Below are positions 19,932-27,930 of a stretch of DNA of 64,000 nucleotides, in pieces. Each line of letters starts with the position of its first letter. Position 1 is the first letter of the stretch. The stretch is from Salinibacterium sp. (GTDB lineage Bacteria; Actinomycetota; Actinomycetes; Actinomycetales; Microbacteriaceae): assembly GCA_015234465.1 (NCBI GenBank), contig JADGNA010000011.1:1-64000 (forward strand). Reading direction: 5' to 3'. The notes below the pieces were generated by a model. The model was not told where the DNA came from, ran no database searches, and saw nothing but the letters and a program-made list of their open reading frames with translations. The translations under genes were made by a program, and so were the position numbers.

Positions 19932-21742
19932 CGATACGAACCGTCAGCTCGGAACGCTGGCTGCACCTCAACCCACACGTTCACACCGTATGTGGTCGTC
20001 ACGGGTGAAAGGAACTTCGGGGGCGCCGAGTAACGGAATCGGGTGTCGTAGGTGTAATTCTTGTCGTACCCGTTGGGCCCGGTGTTGCCCACCGGTCCAC
20101 GGAACTTCTGGGCGATCGCCCCGTGGACCGTGAGCTTGCCGCGGTCGCCGCCGACGTTGTAGTTCTGCACGGCGAAGGTATGACTCACGGAGAGGATCGC
20201 AGCTTCGATTGTCCTGTGCTTGGGGAGGATTGCTGTCCCCGAGTTGTAGCGCATCGGGTTGTACACCCAGACGGCGTTATTGCCCACGAGACCGAGCATG
20301 TCGCGATCCGCATTCTCATAGGTAAGGTCGCCGGTGACGTAGACGTAGTTCTCAGCCGCGACCGTGACTCCACCGCCACTGAGCTCACCCTCGATGAAGA
20401 CATCGCCATTGCGGCACCCATAGGACGTGTCCGCGTCAGTGCCGATCCGCGGAGGCAGCTCATTGGTGCGGGGATACCCGACGACGTTCTGAGAGTGGCC
20501 GAGATTATTCGTGAGCCGACTGCCCGTAGCCGCGTGCTTGCACGCCGCAGGTTGTGAGGGGGTGAACCAACCTCCGGCAACAGCGGGCGCCGTCGTGTCG
20601 CCATTCGAAGCAGCGTTCGGCCCCGAAAGCGGGATGTTCTGAACATAGATGACGTTGTTCTCTGGAACATCGAGCGTGACCCCGCTGCGAAGCTGCTCGG
20701 GGGTGCCGCAGAGGGACGACTGACTATTGTCCCCGGTTGCCGCCGTGGCTCCACTTGTATTGGTGTACTTGGTCCACGGAGATTTCACGTGCATCTTGCC
20801 ACCAGCGCGAAACTCGATACTGGTCGGCCCCGTATAGAGGCACCCGGGCCGGGGAACATCATCCGGCAGGTCCGTTCGTGTCTCCTGCTTGAGCTGCGAG
20901 TTCGTCGGCGGCATTGCGATGCTCGGGCTGTAAACGGGTGGGCCCTCGGCGAAGTTGGGATAGGAACATCCGGATGGCCGATCAAAGTGACCGCTCGGGT
21001 TTCCTGTTGTAACAACGCCTTCAAAACGTGCGCGACAGATCAACATCGTGTCGTTGGAGTGCAACGGCCCCCAGATCTCATCCGAGTTTCCGAACTGGAT
21101 GGTCGCGCAGCCGCGAGAGCTGCCCCCAGGCTTCCACTTGTGCACGACCGTGCACGCAACAGTCGCGGGCGGGCTCACGGACATGCCCCGCACGTCAGGG
21201 TCGGACATCTCGTAGTCGGTGAAGTAAAGGAAGTCGATGAACCCGGTCTGGCGAAGGTTGGCGACGATCGTGCGGGTTTGGCTACCCACGATCCCGGTCG
21301 AACGAAGCTTGACCGTGCCGGTCGTGCCGTAGTCCATATTGTCGACCTCATATCGGAAGCGAGCATTGTCACTCCCGGGGACGGTTGCCCAATCGCCGTC
21401 CTCCCCGAGACCGAATGCAGGATTCGCGGTCGGCGGCAACTGGACCGTAGAGGTGCTGGAGCCACTCGGATTGCTGAATTCTGAGGCGGGGTTGCCGTAC
21501 TTGACATAGGACGGCTCGTCGCTGATGCGGTTCTGGTATTCGTCGATGCCCGCGTAAGCGGCAGCGAGGGCCGCATTCCAATCGGAGTCGTCGACAGACT
21601 TGCGCTGACTGCCGAGCACCGTCGCCGTCGCTGCAACGACCAGAAGGACGAGCACCGAGGTGATGCCGATGACGGTGACCATAGCGATGCCCTCGTCGTT
21701 GCGGCGGAGCGCGCGCAGCCGTGCGTGCAACAGGCGAATCAT
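19928..21742 (-). CDS. Large PilX-like minor pilin / pilus-associated protein
   Basis: A 604-residue protein with a prepilin-like N-terminus: basic residues, then NDEG followed by a hydrophobic stretch (IAMVTVIGITSVLVLLVVAA). It lacks the Glu at +5 of normal pilins, as PilX-type proteins do. The remaining ~560 residues are a large extracellular part rich in Asn, Thr, Gly and Pro with several cysteines (for example SRGCATIQFG, PRPGCLYTG, TSYGCRNGD). Function beyond T4P association is not known; a tip or adhesin role is inference. Local G+C looks lower than in neighbouring pilC/pilT. ATGA-coupled on both sides. Confidence 0.75.
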   Translation of the reverse strand: MIRLLHARLRALRRNDEGIAMVTVIGITSVLVLLVVAATATVLGSQRKSVDDSDWNAALAAAYAGIDEYQNRISDEPSYVKYGNPASEFSNPSGSSTSTVQLPPTANPAFGLGEDGDWATVPGSDNARFRYEVDNMDYGTTGTVKLRSTGIVGSQTRTIVANLRQTGFIDFLYFTDYEMSDPDVRGMSVSPPATVACTVVHKWKPGGSSRGCATIQFGNSDEIWGPLHSNDTMLICRARFEGVVTTGNPSGHFDRPSGCSYPNFAEGPPVYSPSIAMPPTNSQLKQETRTDLPDDVPRPGCLYTGPTSIEFRAGGKMHVKSPWTKYTNTSGATAATGDNSQSSLCGTPEQLRSGVTLDVPENNVIYVQNIPLSGPNAASNGDTTAPAVAGGWFTPSQPAACKHAATGSRLTNNLGHSQNVVGYPRTNELPPRIGTDADTSYGCRNGDVFIEGELSGGGVTVAAENYVYVTGDLTYENADRDMLGLVGNNAVWVYNPMRYNSGTAILPKHRTIEAAILSVSHTFAVQNYNVGGDRGKLTVHGAIAQKFRGPVGNTGPNGYDKNYTYDTRFRYSAPPKFLSPVTTTYGVNVWVEVQPAFRADGSYR

Positions 21743-22473
21743 AGGAGCCCCAATCGAGAGACGCCGAGGTTGGGCAGTCCAACGCGGTTGACGATCGTGA
21801 CCGGCTCGGCACGTTCGGTCACATCGGCTTGGACCTTCATGGTGACTTCGATGGCCACAACCCTGAGGCGTTCAGTCTCGGTCAGCGCCCCAGTCGGCGA
21901 AAGGCTGATCTGCTCCTCAACCTTGGTCGTGTCGTTGATGCGGTAATAGCTGAAGAGCGAGGGTTCGCCGGACGCCGGCGAGATGATTTTTCGCGCGACG
22001 ACGCGCTCGGACGACGCTGTCGTGCGGAAAGACCAGTACGTCGGGTGCCCAGGTGTTGGGTAGGCGTCCCAGCGAGTTTCGACAAGGTCACGCGTGGCAG
22101 GGTCTACCTGGAAGCGAATCTTGACCGGCTTGGGTGTCGCCGAATCGGTGTCGATGAAGGCATGGAGCGTCAGGCTCTCCCGCTTCGCTTCGACGAATAC
22201 TGGATGAGGCGGCGTCGGTACTGAAGCGACAGAGGGACGCTCGATGGTTGTACCCGATCGGATGACTCGCGTCATTTCGTTCATGCCGACTGCGGCGATG
22301 TTCGTGCTGTCGTTCGCGGCAGTGTCCTGGGTCATGGCCCGGCTGAATGAGACCACCGTCGTCAGCACGAGAGTCATGAGCACCGCGAACAGCGACATTG
22401 CGACGATCAGCTCGGGCATCCCCATCCCGTGCTCGTCGTGCGCGATCCGCCGCCGCAGAACCGGAATCATCAC
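21739..22473 (-). CDS. Minor prepilin, PilW-like
   Basis: A 244-residue protein with a class III leader: RRRIAHDEHG followed by MGMPELIVAMSLFAVLMTLV, with Glu at +5 of the mature protein. The rest is a globular domain with no recognised family. Size and position between two other prepilin genes match the PilW slot of minor pilin operons. Coupled by ATGA to both neighbours. Confidence 0.8.
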   Translation of the reverse strand: MMIPVLRRRIAHDEHGMGMPELIVAMSLFAVLMTLVLTTVVSFSRAMTQDTAANDSTNIAAVGMNEMTRVIRSGTTIERPSVASVPTPPHPVFVEAKRESLTLHAFIDTDSATPKPVKIRFQVDPATRDLVETRWDAYPTPGHPTYWSFRTTASSERVVARKIISPASGEPSLFSYYRINDTTKVEEQISLSPTGALTETERLRVVAIEVTMKVQADVTERAEPVTIVNRVGLPNLGVSRLGLL

Positions 22474-23798
22474 GAGACCGGCACCCTCGGGTCGACAGTG
22501 ACGACGTTGCCCTGGACCGCGCCATTGCCCACAAGCGCCATGCGCGCGCCTGGGATGGTGCTGCCGCTAGTCGCGGTTGACGACGTCGTCGACTCAAGCA
22601 CCCAACTGCCGTAGGGAAGGATCAGCGTGGGCCGAGCGTTGCTGCCTCGGTCGAATCGCAGCACCTGTTGCACCTCACACCCCGGATGCCCTTCGGTGGA
22701 CGACACGGTCGACCGAGCGAAGATGTATCGGTTGACGTCCTGAGTCATCTGCACAGCCCCGGCTGGCACGGTGACGTCACTGACCGCTCCGCCGAGCGCG
22801 GCGACCGGCTCGACACGGCTACCGTTCGAGAGGGTGGAGGTGGCCGGCCACTGTGCCGGGTCCGAGGCTACGCAGTCAACCGCATCCCCGGCGACCGGGG
22901 TATAGCCGTCGGCGAAGGCCGCGACAGTGATGGTTCGCGGGTTCGACGCCGATGTCGCGGGCGAGCGGAATGGATCGCGCGTGCTGAGAAGAGTGGTTGT
23001 GAGGTTGCGGGCCACAATCGCCCCCAGCACGTCGTAGCGCACCCTGAGGTCGCCAGACTCATCGAAGTTGAAGGGCACGGTGGCCGCTTCCCCTCGCACT
23101 ACGCCCGCTGTCTGTAGCGGCGTGGATGAACTCGAGGGGTCAACGAAATTGCGGCCGGCAGGACTTGAGAGGCTCACGTTGTAAGTAGCGGGAGTCGCCT
23201 TCAGGAAGTAGGCGCATCCCGCCTCATCCGTAGTTGTGTTCAGAGTCGCGCCGCCCCCGATGGGCACCGCCTTGACGGGGATGTCCGGCACCCCTTCGCC
23301 GCTCACCGCCGAGGTGACTATGACGAGAATCGTACCCAGATCGGGGTCATTGATTCGGGCACTCGGGTTGAGGAGAGTGTCACTCTCGATGCTGCGGACC
23401 TCACCGGCGGTCTGCCATTCAACCTCGACCTTGATCTGCTTGTACCGAAGGGTGCCCCCTCCTGCGCCGCACGCTGAGAGCTCTTCTGCGGCATTCACCC
23501 AACTGGTCGTGCGGTGCACTGTGAAGGTGTCGTTGTTCAGCTCGACCACACGGGTGGCGTTGTTGAGGGCGAAGATGTCTGAGGCGCTGCGCGCAAGGTC
23601 GATCTCCTGCGCCGCGAGGTTGCCAGCGACTTGCCGCACTCGAGAATCTCGGGTGATCGACAACAGCGTCAGCATGGTGTGAAGGATCCCAGCTGAGATG
23701 ATCATGAAGATCGACATCGCCACGACAACTTCCACAAGCGTGAAGCCGCCCTCGTGCCGCAGTTCCAATCTGCGGCGAATCGCCTTGATCATCCTCAC
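22470..23798 (-). CDS. Minor prepilin, PilV-like, with an Ig/prealbumin-like segment
   Basis: A 442-residue protein with a textbook prepilin start (HEGG, then FTLVEVVVAMSIFMIISAG; Glu at +5). Residues ~155-225 (GTILVIVTSAVSGEGVPDIP, then TTTDEAGCAYFLKATPATYN) resemble the carboxypeptidase-regulatory / Cna-B type beta-sandwich found on surface proteins. The rest is Thr/Ser-rich. It is much longer than usual PilV (~170-200 aa). It begins after the pilA terminator-like hairpin, so it is likely expressed at a lower level than pilA. Confidence 0.8.
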   Translation of the reverse strand: MRMIKAIRRRLELRHEGGFTLVEVVVAMSIFMIISAGILHTMLTLLSITRDSRVRQVAGNLAAQEIDLARSASDIFALNNATRVVELNNDTFTVHRTTSWVNAAEELSACGAGGGTLRYKQIKVEVEWQTAGEVRSIESDTLLNPSARINDPDLGTILVIVTSAVSGEGVPDIPVKAVPIGGGATLNTTTDEAGCAYFLKATPATYNVSLSSPAGRNFVDPSSSSTPLQTAGVVRGEAATVPFNFDESGDLRVRYDVLGAIVARNLTTTLLSTRDPFRSPATSASNPRTITVAAFADGYTPVAGDAVDCVASDPAQWPATSTLSNGSRVEPVAALGGAVSDVTVPAGAVQMTQDVNRYIFARSTVSSTEGHPGCEVQQVLRFDRGSNARPTLILPYGSWVLESTTSSTATSGSTIPGARMALVGNGAVQGNVVTVDPRVPVS

Positions 23799-23844
23799 CC
23801 CCCGGTTGGATTGATACTGCTTGGTTGCGTCCCCTAGACGCGAA

Positions 23845-23874
23845 TGCGGGCCGCCGCCGGAGCGACGGCCCGCA
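23845..23874 (-). terminator. Hairpin after the major pilin gene
   Basis: The inverted repeat TGCGGGCCG/CGGCCCGCA (9 bp; 23874-23866 with 23853-23845) lies 14 bases after the pilA stop, with a further pairing stem inside. No T-run follows on the minus strand. It probably attenuates transcription into the minor pilin genes or protects the pilA 3' end (inference). Confidence 0.6.
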
Positions 23875-23887
23875 ACGAAGGTCTCGC

Positions 23888-24358
23888 TTATCCGCCAGCA
23901 CCCGGCGTCGCGACATGACCGATCTCCGAGATCGTGCCATTCGAAGAGGTGTACTCCCAGGTCTTGTCCGTGATGCTCGTGTGGTTGCCACGAAGCACGA
24001 ACCCAGTCGCATCAGGAGTCCCCTCAATCCAGACGCTGACCTCGGCAGTCTTGTTGAAACCGTAGTCCTCAAGTCCGCGATCAGGCGCCGGAGCCGTGCC
24101 CGGGCTAGTTCCCGCGACGAGGTTCGCGTAAGAGCCGTTGTTGGACACGGCGTACTGCTCTGCCGCGATGGCGGCGTTCTTCAGGTCGGACTCGACCTGC
24201 GACTGCCACGCACCCTGGCGCTGGTTCAGGAACGCCGGGATGGCGATCGCGGCGAGGACGCCGATGATGAGGATGACGACGAGGAGCTCGATCAGGGTGA
24301 AGCCCTTCTCGCCGTCCTCGCGCTTCTTGGCGATTGCGTTGTTGATCGTGCTGATCAT
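23888..24358 (-). CDS. pilA: Major type IV pilin (PilA-like)
   Basis: A 156-residue prepilin. The leader MISTINNAIAKKREDGEKG is followed by FTLIELLVVILIIGVLAAIA, with Glu+5 and the classical hydrophobic helix, then IPAFLNQRQGAWQSQVESDL. The small C-terminal domain has no cysteines. Ribosome-binding site AGGAAGAG lies six bases upstream of the ATG. The 151-base gap before it (24359-24509) has two TTTGGGGGG runs on the coding strand but no clear promoter. Confidence 0.93.
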   Translation of the reverse strand: MISTINNAIAKKREDGEKGFTLIELLVVILIIGVLAAIAIPAFLNQRQGAWQSQVESDLKNAAIAAEQYAVSNNGSYANLVAGTSPGTAPAPDRGLEDYGFNKTAEVSVWIEGTPDATGFVLRGNHTSITDKTWEYTSSNGTISEIGHVATPGAGG

Positions 24359-24509
24359 GATGATCTCTTCCTGTCTGTGATGACTTCGGACAGGTGGCCC
24401 CCCAAAAGTTCAGACCCCCTGTGGACGATTGTTGCGGATGCCGTTCAACGAAGGGAAGCCCCCCAAACGAGGAGAATGCTCAGCAACTCGCCCCCAGTTG
24501 TGGGGCCAG

Positions 24510-25742
24510 CTACTGGATCTGCTCGAAGATGCTGAAGATCGGCAGGTAGAGCGCCACGATCATCCCGCCGACCACGACGCCGATGACGGCGATCATGAGC
24601 GGCTCGATGAGCGCCGTGAGCTGCTCCGCGGTCGCCTCGACCTCCTGGTCGTAGAAGTCCGCGATCTTGTTGAGCATGGTCTCGAGGGCGCCGGCATCCT
24701 CACCGACGGCGATCATCTGCGTCACCATCGCGGGGAACACCGGCTCGAGCGCGAGCGGGCCAGACACCGACTTGCCGGAGCGCACCGAGTCGGAGACCTT
24801 CTTCAGCGCGTTCTCGATGACCGCGTTGCCGGATGCCTCGCCCACGATGTTGAGGGACTGCAGGATGGGCACACCCGCCCCCATCATGGTCGCGAAGTTG
24901 CGCGTGAAGCGGGCGATGGCCACCTTGGCGAAGAGCGGCCCGAAGACCGGGATCTTGAGCTTCAAGGGGTCGAGGAAGTTGCGCACCTTGTCGGTGTTCT
25001 TGTTCGCCCGCCACCAGAAGACGAAGATCACCGTGAGCACGAGCATGAGCGGCCCCGCCCACACCATGTTCTTCGACAGGATCACGAGGAACTGGGTCGG
25101 CAGGGGCAGGTCGCCGCCCAGGTCGGAGAACATCGTCTCGAAGACGGGCACGATGAAGATCAGCATGCCGATGACCGCGACGACCGCGATGCAGAGCACC
25201 GCGACGGGGTAGGTCAGCGCCGACTTGATCGTGGCCCGGAGCTTGACCTCGTTCTCGTAGTTCTCGGCGATCGACACGAGCGTGTCTTCGAGGAAGCCGC
25301 CCGCCTCACCCGCCCGCACGAGGTTGATGAACAGCGGCGGGAAGTGCTTCGGATGCTTCGCCATCGCCGCCGACAGGGCGAAGCCAGCCTCGACATCCGC
25401 CTGGATCGTCGCCAGGGTCGACGCGAGCGTCTTGTTCTCCGTCTGCTCCGACAGGATCGTGAGGGTGCGGATGAGTGAGAGGCCCGACGAGGTCATGGTC
25501 GCCATCTGGCGGGCCATGACGGCGAGGTCCTTGAGCCCGACGCCCTTCTGCATGCCCGGGATCGAGAGCTCCTTCTGAAGCCCCGTTCCCGCTGCCGCCT
25601 CGCTGATGTCGATGGGCGTCACGTTCATGGCGCGCAGCTTGGCCATGACCGCACCCTCGGATGCGCCCTCGAGGCGTCCCTTGACGACCTTGCCCGAGAC
25701 ATCCCGGCCCTTGTAGGCGAACTCCTTCGTCGCGGTGGCCAT
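24510..25742 (-). CDS. pilC: Type IV pilus inner-membrane platform protein PilC
   Basis: A 410-residue protein. An N-terminal ~60-residue segment (EFAYKGRDVSGKVVKGRLEG) is followed by two GspF-type domains, each ending in membrane helices (e.g. ALTYPVAVLCIAVVAVIGML and LIEPLMIAVIGVVVGGMIVA). Family signatures LIRAGEAGG-like (LVRAGEAGGFLEDTL) and VGEDAGALETML are present. It transmits motor rotation to pilin assembly. ATG overlaps the pilT stop by one base. Confidence 0.95.
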   Translation of the reverse strand: MATATKEFAYKGRDVSGKVVKGRLEGASEGAVMAKLRAMNVTPIDISEAAAGTGLQKELSIPGMQKGVGLKDLAVMARQMATMTSSGLSLIRTLTILSEQTENKTLASTLATIQADVEAGFALSAAMAKHPKHFPPLFINLVRAGEAGGFLEDTLVSIAENYENEVKLRATIKSALTYPVAVLCIAVVAVIGMLIFIVPVFETMFSDLGGDLPLPTQFLVILSKNMVWAGPLMLVLTVIFVFWWRANKNTDKVRNFLDPLKLKIPVFGPLFAKVAIARFTRNFATMMGAGVPILQSLNIVGEASGNAVIENALKKVSDSVRSGKSVSGPLALEPVFPAMVTQMIAVGEDAGALETMLNKIADFYDQEVEATAEQLTALIEPLMIAVIGVVVGGMIVALYLPIFSIFEQIQ

Positions 25743-27838
25743 CAGCGCTGCACCGAGTAGGCGTCGCTGTAGTTGACGCCATCCGTCATGTTGGCGCCGA
25801 GTGCGCCCGTCGTCTCGACACGGGTCACGAGCCGTTTGAGCACCTCGAAGTCATGCGCCTTCTCGACCGCGGCGTCGAAGGTGATCTGGCCGCTGTTGAC
25901 GAGGTCGGCGAGATGCTGGTCCATCGTGTGCATTCCCGCCTCGCGGCCCGCCTGCATCGCCGAGTGCACCTGGTAGGTCTTGCCCTCACGGATGAGGTTC
26001 GCGACAGCGTGGGTCGCCATGAGCACCTCCGTCGCGACGACACGGCCCTTGCCGTTCGCCCGCTTGAGCAGCGTCTGGCAGACGACCCCCTGCAGGGTCG
26101 CCGCGAGCTGCGCGCGCACCTGGTTCTGCTGGTGGGGCGGGTAGACGTCGATGATGCGGTCGATCGTCTGCGGGGCATCCTGCGTGTGCAGTGTCGCGAA
26201 GACGAGGTGGCCGGTCTCGGCCGCGGTCAGCGCCACCGAGATCGTCTCGAGGTCACGGAGCTCGCCGACGAGGATGACGTCGGGGTCCTGGCGCAGCACG
26301 TGCTTGAGGGCCGCCGCGAAGCTGTGCGTGTCGTGGCCGACCTCGCGCTGGTTGACGAGCGACTTCTGGTTCTGGTGCAGGAACTCGATCGGGTCTTCCA
26401 CCGTCATGATGTGGTCGGTGCGCGTCTTGTTGACGAGGTCGATGAGCGCCGCGAGCGTCGTCGACTTGCCCGAACCCGTCGGCCCCGTCACGAGCACGAG
26501 ACCGCGCGCGAGCTTCGCGAAGGAGCCGATCGACTCCGGCACGCCGAGCGCCGCGAGCGGCTTGATCTCGGTCGGGATGAGACGGAACGCCGCACCCATG
26601 TTGTGCCGCTGCTGGTAGAGGTTCACGCGGAAACGCGCATTCTCCGAGAGCGTGTAGGCGAAGTCGAACTCGAGGTGCTCCTCGAAGATTTCCTTCTGCT
26701 TGTCGGTCAGGATGCTCGTGAGAGCCGACGCGACCTTGTCCTGGCTCCACACGGGGGCATCCTTGATGGGCCGCAGGGCGCCATCGACGCGGATCATCGG
26801 CGGGGCACCCGCTGAGATGTGCAGGTCAGAACCGCTCGTCAGCAGCACCTGCTGCAGCGCGCCGTCGAGGTCAGGGTCGGCCTTGAGGTTCGGGTTGCGG
26901 CGCGACACGAAGCCAGCAGGCACCGCCGCGGGGGCAGCGCTCGGCTCCGGCGCGGGCACGACGGCGGCTGGCTCGACCGGCACCGGGCCGGGCAGCGTGT
27001 GCACGGTCGACTCCGAGGCGGGAGGACGAGGGGCGGATGCCGCGGGGCTCGGCTGCGCTGTAGCCGCCGCTGCCGGGGCGCCCGACAAGGGGGCAGTAGG
27101 CGCAGTGACGGGCGACGTTGCGGCGGGCGACGTCGGCGCCGAGGGCGCGGCGGCGGGCGGAGCCGCTGCCGGCGCTGCAGGTGCCGACGCTGCAGGCGTC
27201 GGAGCGGCAGGACGACTCACGGGCGGCTGCTGTGCCGCTGAGGACTGGGGAGCCGAGGGCGCGGCTGAAGGCTGCGAGGGAGGCGCAACCGATGCGGTCG
27301 GCGCGGACGAGGTCGGCGCGACGGGCGACGACGCACTCGCCGCGCGCGCCTCCGCCCTCGTTGCTGGTGCTCCGCTGGGCGCGGCCGCGGGAACCGCGGG
27401 CGGCGGAGCCGAGGCGACGGATCCCGGCACGGCCGCGGCACCCGGCTGGGCGGCCGTTCCCGCGGAGGGGGCGGGCATGCTCGACAGGGTCGCGGCTGAC
27501 GCAGGGGCTGCCGCCATCGCGGGGGCGCCCGCCATGGCGGGTTCCTTCGCGGGCGCAGGGACCGGGGCATCCGTCGGTGCGGGAAGGCTCTGGAGGAACT
27601 CGGCCATCGACTCGGGACGGTTCGTGGCGACAGTCGACGACTGCGCAGCGGCAGGCGACGACGGCGCGGCATACGACGGCGCGGGCGCGTCGAACTGCGG
27701 CACGAGGTTCACCGGCCCGGTCACGGGCTGGTAGCTCGACGGGAGGTACCCCGGCGGTTCGTACATCGGCTCCGAGTCGCCCGTGGGCGCTGCATCCCCG
27801 TCGACCGAGGCCGAAAGGTCGTAGACCGGATCGTTCAT
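25742..27838 (-). CDS. pilT: Type IV pilus retraction ATPase PilT with long Ala/Pro-rich N-terminal extension
   Basis: A 698-residue protein. Residues ~313-698 are a complete PilT: N-domain (GSDLHISAGAPPMIRVDG), Walker A GPTGSGKST near 451-459, Asp box TVEDPIEFLHQN, Walker B DPDVILVGELRD, and His box FATLHTQDAPQTIDRIIDVY. The AIRNLIRE-like element of PilT is VANLIREGK. Residues 1-312 are low-complexity Ala/Pro/Ser, predicted disordered; normal PilT is about 350-380 residues in total. It follows pilB after 92 bases and is fused by stop/start overlap to pilC. Confidence 0.93.
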   Translation of the reverse strand: MNDPVYDLSASVDGDAAPTGDSEPMYEPPGYLPSSYQPVTGPVNLVPQFDAPAPSYAAPSSPAAAQSSTVATNRPESMAEFLQSLPAPTDAPVPAPAKEPAMAGAPAMAAAPASAATLSSMPAPSAGTAAQPGAAAVPGSVASAPPPAVPAAAPSGAPATRAEARAASASSPVAPTSSAPTASVAPPSQPSAAPSAPQSSAAQQPPVSRPAAPTPAASAPAAPAAAPPAAAPSAPTSPAATSPVTAPTAPLSGAPAAAATAQPSPAASAPRPPASESTVHTLPGPVPVEPAAVVPAPEPSAAPAAVPAGFVSRRNPNLKADPDLDGALQQVLLTSGSDLHISAGAPPMIRVDGALRPIKDAPVWSQDKVASALTSILTDKQKEIFEEHLEFDFAYTLSENARFRVNLYQQRHNMGAAFRLIPTEIKPLAALGVPESIGSFAKLARGLVLVTGPTGSGKSTTLAALIDLVNKTRTDHIMTVEDPIEFLHQNQKSLVNQREVGHDTHSFAAALKHVLRQDPDVILVGELRDLETISVALTAAETGHLVFATLHTQDAPQTIDRIIDVYPPHQQNQVRAQLAATLQGVVCQTLLKRANGKGRVVATEVLMATHAVANLIREGKTYQVHSAMQAGREAGMHTMDQHLADLVNSGQITFDAAVEKAHDFEVLKRLVTRVETTGALGANMTDGVNYSDAYSVQR

Positions 27839-27930
27839 GCGATTCCCCCTTGCTCACTGCCTCCGACGCATCCGCCGGCCTTGCTTCGCACTGCGGGTCG
27901 TCCCCCGCCCACAGCGACACCGATCATCTG

